DNA of 39,414 nucleotides from Desulforhopalus sp. (lineage in GTDB: Bacteria; Desulfobacterota; Desulfobulbia; Desulfobulbales; Desulfocapsaceae): assembly GCA_024710585.1 (NCBI GenBank), contig JANJUM010000105.1, positions 1 to 39,414 of the forward strand, given 5' to 3'. The position numbers and the translations under genes are program-made. Of the stretch, positions 19,760 to 30,551 are shown one piece after another. The notes beneath the pieces were generated by a model that was not told where the DNA came from, did no database searches, and worked only from the letters and a program-made list of their open reading frames with translations. How positions within the stretch are numbered: position 1 is the first letter of the stretch; every line of letters begins with the position of its first letter.

Positions 19760-19949
19760 TTGAAAAATGCAGCGGCACACGGCTCAAGGCAGCGCGAGGG
19801 CACTGCAGAACAACTTATGCCACCCGGTAATTTTTTCATGCATACGGGAGTATGGTGGGAATGACGGACAACCTCAACACCACCCTCACACCACTTCTGC
19901 TATCCGCCTTCTCTGCGAGAATTGCGGCGCAATCGTCATTTTACGTAAA

Positions 19950-20678
19950 TCAACAGAGAGAACCCGGCTCCACGTGCAGGAGTGCGGAAAGCAGGCGCTG
20001 CGGCTCGAGATCGTTGTTTTCCACCACCTTCGCACCGAGATGACTCACGGCCAGCTTGACGAGAATGGCCTCGATGCGCTCGCTGCGCAGGGCATCGCGA
20101 CGCATATAGCCGTCAAAGATATCCTCGGTGCCGCGCCGGCGGCGTTCGGCCAGCCGCCCCTGCCGCACCTCGGGGGCGATATCGAGGACCACTACCCTGG
20201 CGGCGGTGACCTGCCGCAGCCTGGCCAGGGCGGCTGCCGCCAGTGGCGGCACAATGACGTCCTCGGCCCGATTGGCGAGGTGGCCCAGCGAGAAGGCGAG
20301 TAGACGAATGGGCGTGTGGCTGACCACCACCAGGTGACGCTTACGGGACGGGCGGAAACGCCACAGGTCGTAGTGGACGAACATTGTCGTCAGCACCGGC
20401 AGGAAGCGGCAGTGCAAAGGCAAGGTGGCGAGAAAGAGCCGCTCGAGGAAGAGGGCCAGATATCCCTTGCCTTCCGACGAGCGGCGCCGGTCGGCGGGCG
20501 CCGAGAACATTCCGCGACGCCGCTCCATGGGCACCCCGGCGGCCAGGGCGGCATCGCCATAGACGTTGGCGACATGGTCCTTGCCGGAGAGGTCGGTGCC
20601 AAGGATGAGCAGCACCGGGGGAAAACCGACACTTGCCACATCCGGCGAGGCGGCAGCTGCAACGGCATCCGGCGGCAT
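19950..20678 (-). CDS. Thymidylate kinase-like P-loop protein, noncanonical Walker A
   Basis: VLLILGTDLSGKDHVANVYGD and a C-terminal TMK-like half; start overlaps end of aspartate kinase. Confidence 0.55.
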   Translation of the reverse strand: MPPDAVAAAASPDVASVGFPPVLLILGTDLSGKDHVANVYGDAALAAGVPMERRRGMFSAPADRRRSSEGKGYLALFLERLFLATLPLHCRFLPVLTTMFVHYDLWRFRPSRKRHLVVVSHTPIRLLAFSLGHLANRAEDVIVPPLAAAALARLRQVTAARVVVLDIAPEVRQGRLAERRRRGTEDIFDGYMRRDALRSERIEAILVKLAVSHLGAKVVENNDLEPQRLLSALLHVEPGSLC

Positions 20679-20679
20679 C

Positions 20680-22005
20680 TCAGCCCTCGGGAACGAAGGC
20701 GGCATAGAGGGCGCCCACCGCCCTGGCGTAGTCTTTCCCGGCAACGCCGACGATGATGTTCATCTCCGAGGCCCCCTGGTTGATGACCCGCACGTTGACC
20801 GCGGCCTTGTGCAGGGCGGCAAAGATCTTGGCGGCGATGCCGATGGTGCGCACCATGCCCTCGCCGACCACGGCGATGAGGGCGAGGTCACGCTCCACCA
20901 CCAGGCTGTCGGGCTGCAGCCGGCGACGGATCTCCTCGCACAGCACCTCCTCGAGCCCGTCGAGGCGGCACTCTTCGACCAGGACGCTGATCGAATCGAT
21001 GCTCGACGGGCACTGCTCGCAGCCGACGCCATGCTCCTCGAAGATGCCGAGCAGGCGGTGGAGAAAGCCCCTTTCCTTGCTGAGCAGCGATTTCTCGAGG
21101 CAGATCATGGCAAAGCCGCGCCGTCCGGCGATGCCGGCGATCTCCGTCTCGCTGAGGCTGGCCGGGCTGAGCTGCGGTGTGATCAGCGTGCCGGGGTCCT
21201 CGGGGCGGTTGGTGTTCCTGATGCGGATGGGAATGCCCGCCTCACGCACCGGCACGATGGCCTCGTCATGAAACACCGAGGCCCCCATATAGGCCATCTC
21301 GCGGATCTCGCGGAAAGAGATCTCCTCGATCGGGCGCGGGTTCTTGACCAGGCGGGGGTCGGCCATGAGAATGCCGGAGGTGTCGGTCCAGTTCTCGTAG
21401 AGCGCCGCCCCGGCGGCACGGGCGGCGATGGCCCCGGAGATGTCCGAGCCGCCGCGGGAAAAGGTGACCACCCGCCCCGCGGGGTCGCTGCCGTAGAACC
21501 CGGCCATGACATAGAGCCGCTCGGGATCGCGCAGCCGCTCGCCGAGGGCCCGGTAGCTGTCCTCGTCGATGCGCCCGCCGGGGAGGATGGTGATATGCTC
21601 GGCCGGGTCGACGAACTCGCCGCCGAGATAGCCGGCGATCATCCGGGCGCTGAAATACTCGCCGCGCGAGGCGGCATAGTCGCGGCCGCAACCTTTTTCC
21701 AACTCGGCCCGGAAGAGGTCGAGCTCGTCGAGCAAGGCGGGGGAGAGCCCCAGCTGAGCGACGATGAGGGCGAACCGCCCGGAAATCTCGGCGAAGGGTT
21801 CGGCGATGGAGGTCCCCAGGGCCGCCATGTCATGGCAGAGGTAGAGCAGGTCGGTGAGCTTGCGCTCCTCCTCGCGCCGCTTGCCGGGGGCCGAGACCAC
21901 CACGATGCGCCGCCGCCGGTCGGCGGCAACGATGGCCCTCACCTTGTCGATCTGCTGGCCGTCAGCGACGCTCGAGCCGCCGAACTTGACTACGATTCGT
22001 TCCAT
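20680..22005 (-). CDS. lysC: Aspartate kinase
   Basis: MERIVVKFGGSSVADGQQI, FSRGGSDISGAI, ACT-like C-terminus. Confidence 0.9.
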   Translation of the reverse strand: MERIVVKFGGSSVADGQQIDKVRAIVAADRRRRIVVVSAPGKRREEERKLTDLLYLCHDMAALGTSIAEPFAEISGRFALIVAQLGLSPALLDELDLFRAELEKGCGRDYAASRGEYFSARMIAGYLGGEFVDPAEHITILPGGRIDEDSYRALGERLRDPERLYVMAGFYGSDPAGRVVTFSRGGSDISGAIAARAAGAALYENWTDTSGILMADPRLVKNPRPIEEISFREIREMAYMGASVFHDEAIVPVREAGIPIRIRNTNRPEDPGTLITPQLSPASLSETEIAGIAGRRGFAMICLEKSLLSKERGFLHRLLGIFEEHGVGCEQCPSSIDSISVLVEECRLDGLEEVLCEEIRRRLQPDSLVVERDLALIAVVGEGMVRTIGIAAKIFAALHKAAVNVRVINQGASEMNIIVGVAGKDYARAVGALYAAFVPEG

Positions 22006-22285
22006 TGTTCTTTGTTGCCCTTCTCGTTTTCGCGGCTCATGCCGCCCTGTTGTGGGTCGTGCAGGCCGACCTGCCGCCCTGTTCTAAGCCTTCGACCTGC
22101 ATAAAAATGTTGCCAGTACAGGGAGGAGGGGACAGCCCCCGGGTCAGGTCAAGGCCCCTCACCGGCCAGCGCCGGGAAAGGCCCCCGCCACGCCGACGAT
22201 CTTGACAGCGGCGGCCTCCGGCATCATTTACACCTCTAAGGCCATCTCCCGACACCACCCCTACCGCACAGCGACGAGGATCGAC

Positions 22286-23113
22286 ATGAACCCAGCAGCA
22301 TCACACAGCTCCGCCATGAATCAGCCCGGCTCCATACTCTATCTCACCCATGGCGGAGGCCCCTGGCCCCTGCTTGGCGAACCGCGCCACCAGGAGTTGA
22401 TCGCCTTTCTCACCTCGGTGCCGCAACGCCTCATCGCCCCAGAGGCCATCGTCGTCATCAGCGCCCACTGGGAAGAGGAAGAGGTCTCCCTCACCGGCAG
22501 CGCGCGGCCGGAAATGCTCTACGATTACTATGGGTTCCCCGAGGAAAGCTACACCATCGACTATCCCGCCCCCGGTCAGCCGCAACTGGCCGCGGAGGTG
22601 GCCGAGATCCTCCGCCAGCAGGGCGTCGCGGCCCATGTCGACCCGCGACGGGGTTACGATCACGGCTGTTTCGTACCTCTCAAGCTGATGTACCCGGCGG
22701 CCGACATCCCCTGCATCCAGGTGTCGCTGCTCGCCGACCTAGACCCCGAGCGCCACCTCCGCCTCGGCGAGGCCCTTGGCGCCCTGCGGCGCGAGGGGGT
22801 GCTCTTCCTCGGCTCCGGATCCTCCTTCCACAATCTGGGCAGCTTCCGCGAACCGCCCGGAGGGCCGTCGCGCAAGAGCAACGAGGCCTTCGACAGCTGG
22901 CTGACCACCACCATCTGCGACGGCGCGCTTAACGAGGCCGAGCGCCGAAACCGCCTGCTGCACTGGTCCGAAGCCCCGGCGGCACGCTTCAGCCACCCCC
23001 GGGAGGAGCACCTCCTGCCCCTCCATGTCTGCTACGGCATCGCCGGCGGACCGGCGGCAGAGGCATTTTCCATGGAGATGATGCACAAGCGGGTCAGCGC
23101 CTTCCTCTGGTGA
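22286..23113 (+). CDS. Class III extradiol ring-cleavage dioxygenase (DODA/LigB-type)
   Basis: YLTHGGGPWPLLG, VVISAHWEEEEVSLTGS, YDHGCFVPLKLMYP. Confidence 0.88.
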   Translation: MNPAASHSSAMNQPGSILYLTHGGGPWPLLGEPRHQELIAFLTSVPQRLIAPEAIVVISAHWEEEEVSLTGSARPEMLYDYYGFPEESYTIDYPAPGQPQLAAEVAEILRQQGVAAHVDPRRGYDHGCFVPLKLMYPAADIPCIQVSLLADLDPERHLRLGEALGALRREGVLFLGSGSSFHNLGSFREPPGGPSRKSNEAFDSWLTTTICDGALNEAERRNRLLHWSEAPAARFSHPREEHLLPLHVCYGIAGGPAAEAFSMEMMHKRVSAFLW

Positions 23114-23245
23114 CCCTGCGCTTGCCCTTTTCGCCAGCAATCCTGGGTCGGGCGGCAGCCTGCGACCTGGCCCGACGCGGCGGCGAACCGCCCTTCCCGA
23201 CAACTCCAGCGGCCCCGTTCCGGCTTCCACCCGCGAGACCCTGCC

Positions 23246-23680
23246 ATGACACTCATCTGGGATGACGCCTTCCTTCTCCACCTGCCGGTCATCGACGCCC
23301 AGCACAGACAGCTCTTCACCACCTTGAGCGAGCTGGAGGAGGCCATGGCTGCAGGTATTTCCGCCGCCGAGACGGAGGCCCTGCTCGTGCGCCTGCAGCA
23401 CTATGCGGCCCGGCACTTCTCCATCGAGGAAAAATACATGGCGGAGTCGCACTACCCGGGTCTGAAGCGGCATCAACAGGCGCACCAGGAGTTCGCCACG
23501 ACCTTTGCGCGGATGCTTGCCGACTGCCGCGCCGGCAACGTCGCCGAACCGCTGGCGGCCCGCATCGAGCGCCAACTCAGCCAGTGGCTCAAAGATCATG
23601 TCACCGGCCTCGACCAGACTTTCGGCGTCTTCTATGCCCACTACCTGCAGGAGCTCAAGGACGCCGGCAATTCGTCCTGA
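23246..23680 (+). CDS. Bacteriohemerythrin
   Basis: DAQHRQLF, HYAARHFSIEEKYM, HQQAHQEF, WLKDHVTGLD: iron-ligand motif set. Confidence 0.93.
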   Translation: MTLIWDDAFLLHLPVIDAQHRQLFTTLSELEEAMAAGISAAETEALLVRLQHYAARHFSIEEKYMAESHYPGLKRHQQAHQEFATTFARMLADCRAGNVAEPLAARIERQLSQWLKDHVTGLDQTFGVFYAHYLQELKDAGNSS

Positions 23681-23710
23681 GTCCCCGTCGGGCACCCATC
23701 TCCACCCGCG

Positions 23711-24334
23711 TCACCCCTTGCCGCCCGGCCCCCGAGGGCGACCGCGAGTAACCCGCGGACGGCGCCGGGGGCGCTTGGCGACGGAATGGCCGAAGGTACC
23801 GAGGGGACGACGCGCCAGGGCGAAATACTCGCCATGACAGTAGGCGAGCAGGCCGCTTTCCCCGAGCCTGATCTTGCCATCCCGATCGAGCAGCGAGTGG
23901 TCGACCTTGTTGCCGACGATCTCGGCGACGAAGAGGTCGTGACTGCCGAGCTCGCTGACGCTGACCACCCGGCACTCCAGGGCCACCGGGCTCATCTCCA
24001 GGGAAGGCACGACGACGGCGACGCCGGGCACCAGCTGCAGGTCGAAGTGCTTGATCTTGTCGACGCGACGGCCCGAGCGGCAGCCGCAGAAGTCTGTGAT
24101 GCCGACCATCGCCGCCGTGGTCAGGTTGACCACGAACTCGTTGGTGGCGCGGATATTGTCGTAGGACAGGCGCTCCTTGCGCACGGCGATGGTCAGCATC
24201 GGCGGATGCGAACAAGCGATGCCAATCCAGGAAACGGTAAAGACGTTGGGAACGCCGGCGGCGTCGACGGTGGTCACCAGCACCGCCGGCAGCGGCCCGA
24301 ACAGTACAGAACCCTTGAAAAATTCCTTGGCCAT
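23711..24334 (-). CDS. Flavin reductase family (FMN-binding split barrel) protein with basic C-terminal tail
   Basis: MAKEFFKGSVLFGPLPAVLVTTVDAAGVPNVFTVSWIGIACSHPPM. Confidence 0.88.
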   Translation of the reverse strand: MAKEFFKGSVLFGPLPAVLVTTVDAAGVPNVFTVSWIGIACSHPPMLTIAVRKERLSYDNIRATNEFVVNLTTAAMVGITDFCGCRSGRRVDKIKHFDLQLVPGVAVVVPSLEMSPVALECRVVSVSELGSHDLFVAEIVGNKVDHSLLDRDGKIRLGESGLLAYCHGEYFALARRPLGTFGHSVAKRPRRRPRVTRGRPRGPGGKG

Positions 24335-25041
24335 CAGTTTTTCCCCACCCCTTGCCCGCCGACAAAGCCCTCGTCTTCGGGCAGATCCGCGCCTCGCGCC
24401 GCCAGACCGGCAAGAACATCGCAGCGCTCGTTTTCCACATGTCCGGCATGGCCCTTGACCCAGCAGAAGCGCACGTCGAGAAGGGCGACGAGATCGAGAA
24501 GGCGGGCCCACAGGTCGACATTGGCGACCGCGCCGCCGTCGGCACGGCGCCAGCCCCGCTGCCGCCAGGCTCGCGCCCAGCCCTTGTCGATGCCGTTAAT
24601 GACATAGCTCGAATCGCAGTAGATGTCGATGGGCCGCGCACACTGGCGCAGCTCCTCGAGGGCGACGACGACGGCCAGGAGCTCCATGCGGTTATTGGTG
24701 GTACGGCGAAAGCCGCCGCTCAATTCGCGCCGCTCGCCGTCACTCTCGATGACCACCCCGTAGCCGCCCGGCCCGGGATTGTCGATGCAGCCGCCATCGC
24801 TATGGACGATCAGCGCCCCCGGCCGGGCTGGCGGCGGGGGTGCCGCAGGGGCTGGCGACGCTCCTGCCCTGCGTTCGATCCTTGGATCAGCAAGCCAGGC
24901 TTCGGCCTCGCCGCAGTCGGCGAAACCCTTGTAACGGGCACCGGCATAACCCTTGACCTGAGACTCCGCCGAAGGCCAGTCCTCGTAGATGCCGGGAGAG
25001 CGCCCCACGGCGACGGCATAGTACTTCTTTTTCACGCTCAT
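24334..25041 (-). CDS. rnhA: Ribonuclease HI with N-terminal hybrid-binding domain
   Basis: KKKYYAVAVGRSPGIYEDW + IVHSDGGCIDNPGPGGYG + ELLAVVVALEEL + WVKGHAGHVENERCD. Confidence 0.93.
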   Translation of the reverse strand: MSVKKKYYAVAVGRSPGIYEDWPSAESQVKGYAGARYKGFADCGEAEAWLADPRIERRAGASPAPAAPPPPARPGALIVHSDGGCIDNPGPGGYGVVIESDGERRELSGGFRRTTNNRMELLAVVVALEELRQCARPIDIYCDSSYVINGIDKGWARAWRQRGWRRADGGAVANVDLWARLLDLVALLDVRFCWVKGHAGHVENERCDVLAGLAARGADLPEDEGFVGGQGVGKN

Positions 25042-25141
25042 AGGTTCACGGTCCTGGCCGCCGGCAGTCCCCGCCCGACCACCCCCATCTCGCGGCGGAT
25101 CTCACGGGGGCGGGGCAAGAGAAGCCTGCGCCGACAGGGCT

Positions 25142-25179
25142 AAAAGCAAAGGGCCGGATCGCCAAAGGTGATCCGGCCC
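25142..25179 (-). terminator. Rho-independent terminator after yajC
   Basis: 10-bp perfect stem GGGCCGGATC/GATCCGGCCC followed on the minus strand by TTTGCTTTTA. Confidence 0.75.
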
Positions 25180-25221
25180 AGATATTCTCCGCAGCCTGCA
25201 GAATCAACAACCCTTGATGCT

Positions 25222-25575
25222 TCAGCCGCCGCTCTTGGCCTCTTCCTTGGCCGGGGTGGCGCCGTCCTTGCCGAGCCCGCCGCCGATGGCCTCGCGGGAG
25301 ACCTTGACCACCACGTCCTTGGCGATCTCCAGGGAGATGACATTGTCAGCGATGGCGGTGATGGTGCCATGCAGCCCCCCCTTGGTGAACACCTTCTGAC
25401 CTTTTTTGAGGTCGTTGAGAAATGCCTGATGCTGTTTCGCCTGTTTCTGTTGCGGCCTGATCAACAGGAAGTAAAAGACGACGAAAATGAGAATCAGGGG
25501 GAGAAACTGCGCCAGCCCCCCCATGGCCCCCGGCGCGCCGCCGGCGGCATCGGCCGCAAAAGCAATCCCAGTCAT
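25222..25575 (-). CDS. yajC: Preprotein translocase subunit YajC
   Basis: FLPLILIFVVFYFLLIRPQQKQAKQHQAFLNDLKKGQKVFTKGGLHG. Confidence 0.95.
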   Translation of the reverse strand: MTGIAFAADAAGGAPGAMGGLAQFLPLILIFVVFYFLLIRPQQKQAKQHQAFLNDLKKGQKVFTKGGLHGTITAIADNVISLEIAKDVVVKVSREAIGGGLGKDGATPAKEEAKSGG

Positions 25576-25720
25576 GAAAATCCTCCGAAAGAAAAACCGT
25601 CCCAGGGAACGACGCGACAACTCTTCCCCGTACATCCCGGTGTATCCAGGGGCATCTTCGCCCCTGGCGGCGAGATGCGGGGAGATGGCGAGCAGGTCGC
25701 AATAACAGGGTTATACATAC

Positions 25721-26848
<1,128 letters not shown>

Positions 26849-27062
26849 CTAGTCAGGGTAAGGTTTGTCTTGCGGCGCCACGGCGGCGGCGCATTTCTGC
26901 TGCGGTCTTAGCATTCCCGAGGAAAAATGGCAACCGCCAAGGACCAGGCGCCAATGCGGGGGCCGGGGGATTTTCTCCCATAAGGGCCATTTGCCTCTTG
27001 CAATTGCAGGCAAAGATGGTCGATCATAGTGGCTGAGATTCCCTCATATACCTCGTCACCCC

Positions 27063-28439
27063 ATGCCTCTACCGATGAAAACAATCGTCATCATTGAAAA
27101 CGAAGCGGTCGAGCTGGCGGCCATGGTGGGCTTGTTCGAGCAGTGGCAGAAGGAGATCAACGTGCTCACCGCCAGGGAAGAGAAGGCGGCGATCAGCATC
27201 ATGAGCCAGCACCATGTCGATCTCGTCGTCTGCGACCTTGCCCTGCCGCACAGCAAAACCCTGGAAGGCTTCTCCCTGCTCACCCACACCTTTCCCTACG
27301 TGCCCTGCATCGCCCTGTCAACGGGCCGCGACCCCTCGCCCGCCGAAGCGGTGCGCCGTGGCGCCAGCCACTGCCTGGAAAAACCGGTGATCGGCGAAGA
27401 GTTGCTGCAGCACGCCGCCGACCTGCTCGACACCGACACCAGCGGCACCGTCAAGGGCATCCCCATCCACAGCTTTCTGCAGATGCTGGAGAGCGAGGAG
27501 AAGACCTGCACCGTGCAGGTCGATCATGGCAGCGACCGCGGCCTGCTCTTCATCGACAACGGGCAACTGATCAGCGCCGAGACGAGAAACTTCATGGGCG
27601 AAGAGGCCGCGCTGCTCATCCTCTCCTGGCAGGAGCCGGTGGTGCAGCTGCGCTACTATAACGGCCAGCGCCGGCGGCTCATCGACAAGCCACTGCTGAG
27701 CATCGTCATGGAGGCCTTCCGCGTCAAGAGCGAGCGCGAGGCAGCCCTGGCAGCCGAGCCAGTGCGGGAGCACCAGCTGCCGCTCAAGCATCTCTCGACG
27801 CTTGGCAAACGGCTGCCGCTGGAGATCGGCTCGCGGGTCAAGCTGGAGTTTCCCCGCCTCGACAGCCGCCACGAGAGCACCGTCGTCGGCATGCTCCCCG
27901 ACCACTACCTCATCCTCACCGCGCCCCATGCGGCGGCGGAGGCCGCCGAGCGGCTCCGGCTCGAACGGCGCATCCTCGTCAAGTACGTGCACCGCGGACG
28001 CATGTGGATGTTCGGCACGCAGCTGCTCAAGGCCCTCGAGGCGCCCTTCCAGCTGCTCTTCTTCGACTACCCGGTGGTCGTCCATTATCACGAGCTGCGC
28101 CAGGCCAAGCGGCGAGCCATCTTCATCCCCTGCACCTTCCACCCGGTGAACGCCGCGGAACTCTACGGCACGCTCATCGACCTGAGCACCACCGGGGCCC
28201 TCTGCCAGATCCGCCACAAGGGCGAGGCGGCACTGCCGCCCATCGACATCGCCGACAACATCGAGCTGCGCTGCCTCATGCCGGGCATCAAGGAGGAACA
28301 ACTGCTCGGCGGCATCGTGCGCAACCTTGCCCGGGAAAGCGGGGAGACCCGCATCGGCATCGAGTTCGACAACCTCCAGCCCCACCTCGCCGACACCATC
28401 GGCAACTATCTCTACGCCGCCGAGGGCCTCGGCGATTAG
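27063..28439 (+). CDS. Response-regulator receiver + DUF4388 + YcgR-like + PilZ domain protein
   Basis: REC (VVCDLALPHS, LEKP), DUF4388-like middle (IHSFLQMLESEEKTCTVQV..LFIDNGQLISAE), PilZ (RQAKRRAIFIPC, IDLSTTGALC). Confidence 0.8.
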   Translation: MPLPMKTIVIIENEAVELAAMVGLFEQWQKEINVLTAREEKAAISIMSQHHVDLVVCDLALPHSKTLEGFSLLTHTFPYVPCIALSTGRDPSPAEAVRRGASHCLEKPVIGEELLQHAADLLDTDTSGTVKGIPIHSFLQMLESEEKTCTVQVDHGSDRGLLFIDNGQLISAETRNFMGEEAALLILSWQEPVVQLRYYNGQRRRLIDKPLLSIVMEAFRVKSEREAALAAEPVREHQLPLKHLSTLGKRLPLEIGSRVKLEFPRLDSRHESTVVGMLPDHYLILTAPHAAAEAAERLRLERRILVKYVHRGRMWMFGTQLLKALEAPFQLLFFDYPVVVHYHELRQAKRRAIFIPCTFHPVNAAELYGTLIDLSTTGALCQIRHKGEAALPPIDIADNIELRCLMPGIKEEQLLGGIVRNLARESGETRIGIEFDNLQPHLADTIGNYLYAAEGLGD

Positions 28440-29509
28440 CCGAGGGTTCGCACCACCACCCGGCGGATGGCCCCCTCCCCGGCAAGGATGTCCTCGACAA
28501 GGGCGAACTGGCGCGCCGCCCGACGCAGGTTGTCGCCGGGCCGCGTGATCCTGAAGTAGATGTCGCCGCGCAGATGATCGGTGAAGAAGCGCAGGCCGAG
28601 TTCGAAGGCGATGGCCAACAGACCGTCGAAGACCAGGTCGCTCTCCCCGCTGGCGAAGAGCGACGCGGTGGCTCGGCCGTAACCGGCGAGAACGGACTCG
28701 CAAATCTCCAGCGAAAAGCGCGGCGGCGACGCAAACCCCTCCTCCCCGCCCAGAGTACAGCAGGAGCGCAGGCAATCGCCAAGGTCCCAGTGGCGCGGAC
28801 CGACCATCACCGTGTCGAGGTCGAGGAGGCCGCGGGCACGTCCCTTGTCGTCGAAGAGCACATTGTCGATCTTAGGGTCGCCATGGATGACCCCGGCCCG
28901 CACCAGGCCGCGGCGTAGGGCCTCGTCCAGCCGCAAGGCGCGGAGGCGGTGGCGCTCCACCGCCCGCTGGCAGAAGAGTTCTTCCGCGCCACCCTCCCCG
29001 CCAGCAACGGCAAGACGGTCATAGTGCTGCAGATAGCCGGGCAGGACATGGAAACCGGGAAGCGGTTCGGCCAGGGACTCCCCCTCGAGACCGCTGGCGA
29101 GGAGATGGAAGGTAGCCAGCACCCGGCCCAGTTCCTCAGCCTCCCCGGGGCTGCGCAGCTGGCTGATGCCGCGGTGCGGCAGGTAGCTCTGGCCGCGCCA
29201 GCAGCCGCCACCCTCGTCGCGGAAATGGCTTGCGGCGGTCAGCGTGCGCAGGGGCATGGCAAAGAGAAAGTCGAGTTTCAGGGCGGTTTTGGCACGCTCC
29301 AGCCAGGTGGTGACGCGAAAATAATTCTCCACCACCGCGAGCGGCTTGGGAAAGACGCGCTCGTTGATGCGCTGCAGCACGAAAGGGCCGCCCGAGGACG
29401 ACACCAGAAAGGTGTGGTTGATATTGCCCCGCCCCAGGGGCGCCAGCGGGCAGCGCTCGCCATCTTCGGCAAAGGCCGCCGCCGCCCGCCTCGTCTCAGC
29501 GAGGTCCAT
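28436..29509 (-). CDS. Phosphotransferase family protein (APH-like; N-acetylhexosamine kinase-like)
   Basis: GNINHTFLV..FVLQRINERVFPKP, IHGDPKIDNVLFDDKG, LLDLDTVMVGPRHWDLGD. Confidence 0.8.
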   Translation of the reverse strand: MDLAETRRAAAAFAEDGERCPLAPLGRGNINHTFLVSSSGGPFVLQRINERVFPKPLAVVENYFRVTTWLERAKTALKLDFLFAMPLRTLTAASHFRDEGGGCWRGQSYLPHRGISQLRSPGEAEELGRVLATFHLLASGLEGESLAEPLPGFHVLPGYLQHYDRLAVAGGEGGAEELFCQRAVERHRLRALRLDEALRRGLVRAGVIHGDPKIDNVLFDDKGRARGLLDLDTVMVGPRHWDLGDCLRSCCTLGGEEGFASPPRFSLEICESVLAGYGRATASLFASGESDLVFDGLLAIAFELGLRFFTDHLRGDIYFRITRPGDNLRRAARQFALVEDILAGEGAIRRVVVRTLG

Positions 29510-30515
29510 GACTGGCAGCGCCAGCGGCGAAGTGGCGCTGGCCGCAGCGTCCCGCGCCGAGCAGGGCCGCATCGCCGCGGGTGACGAGATACACCGGGAT
29601 GGAGGCCAGCAGCTCGCTCATTGGCCCTTTTGCCCTGAACCTCTCGAGCAGGGGGGCGAAGGAGATCCTGCCGTGCAGGGCTGGCAGCAGCCCGCCGCCG
29701 AGGTAGACCCCGCCGCGGGCGTAGAGCTTCAAGGCGAGGTTGCCGGCCTCGCTGCCGAGGATGGCGAGAAAGAGCCGCACGGCAGCGAGACAGAGGGGGC
29801 AGGGACGGGGACGCAGGGCGGCCTCGACCAGCAGGGGAATAGGGTCGGAGGCTTCCGCTATGGCCTGGGCCACCGCCGGGTCGCCCACCGCGCCATGGCG
29901 TTCTCGGGAAAAGCGGTAGAGCCGGGAAAGGCCCGGCCCGGCGACGAGGGACTCGTAGCTGACCGGCGACAGCTCCCGGCGCGCGAAGAGAAGCAGTTCG
30001 CTCTGCTCCTCGTCCACCGGCGCGAAGTCACAGTGGCCACCCTCCGAGCCGCGGGCAAACACCCCGCCCGGACCCTCGAGGAGCATGCCCTCGCCAAGGC
30101 CGGTGCCGGGGGCAATGACCGCGCACGGCTCGCCGGGCTGGGCTGTCCCCCTCTGCAGTTGCACGAGGTCGTCCCCGGCAAGACTGGGCAAGGCCATGGC
30201 CAGGGCGGTGAGGTCGTTGACGAGCAACACCGGACCCAGACCGAAGCGCTCGCCGACACTCTGGCTGTCGATGATCCAGGGGAGATTGGTGAGAGTCACC
30301 CGCTCGCCCGTGACCACTCCGGCCAGGGCGATGCAGGCGGCGACGGGACGGCCGCCGACCTCTTCGAGGTACTGGGCCAGCAGGGCCTCGAAGCCGGAGA
30401 AGCCGGCATTGAGGTAGCGCCGTTTCGCTTTCGGTGACGGCGCCGTTCCGTCGCCGTCGAAGAGCGCCAGGTCGGTCTTGGTGCCGCCGATGTCGGCGGC
30501 GAGCAGCGTCGCCAT
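29496..30515 (-). CDS. glk: Glucokinase
   Basis: LLAADIGGTKTDLALFD, LVNDLTALAMALP, VIAPGTGLGEGML, SEGGHCDFAP. Confidence 0.92.
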   Translation of the reverse strand: MATLLAADIGGTKTDLALFDGDGTAPSPKAKRRYLNAGFSGFEALLAQYLEEVGGRPVAACIALAGVVTGERVTLTNLPWIIDSQSVGERFGLGPVLLVNDLTALAMALPSLAGDDLVQLQRGTAQPGEPCAVIAPGTGLGEGMLLEGPGGVFARGSEGGHCDFAPVDEEQSELLLFARRELSPVSYESLVAGPGLSRLYRFSRERHGAVGDPAVAQAIAEASDPIPLLVEAALRPRPCPLCLAAVRLFLAILGSEAGNLALKLYARGGVYLGGGLLPALHGRISFAPLLERFRAKGPMSELLASIPVYLVTRGDAALLGAGRCGQRHFAAGAASHGPR

Positions 30516-30551
30516 AGAATCCCCCCGGGAGCCGCCGGCGGCGGCTCCACC

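Noticed and set aside
19940-19949. TTTACGTAAA near the end of the TMK-like gene as a fifth MerR site
   Set aside because: Only a half-site; the second half (TCAACA) does not fit, and it is at a gene 3' end rather than a promoter
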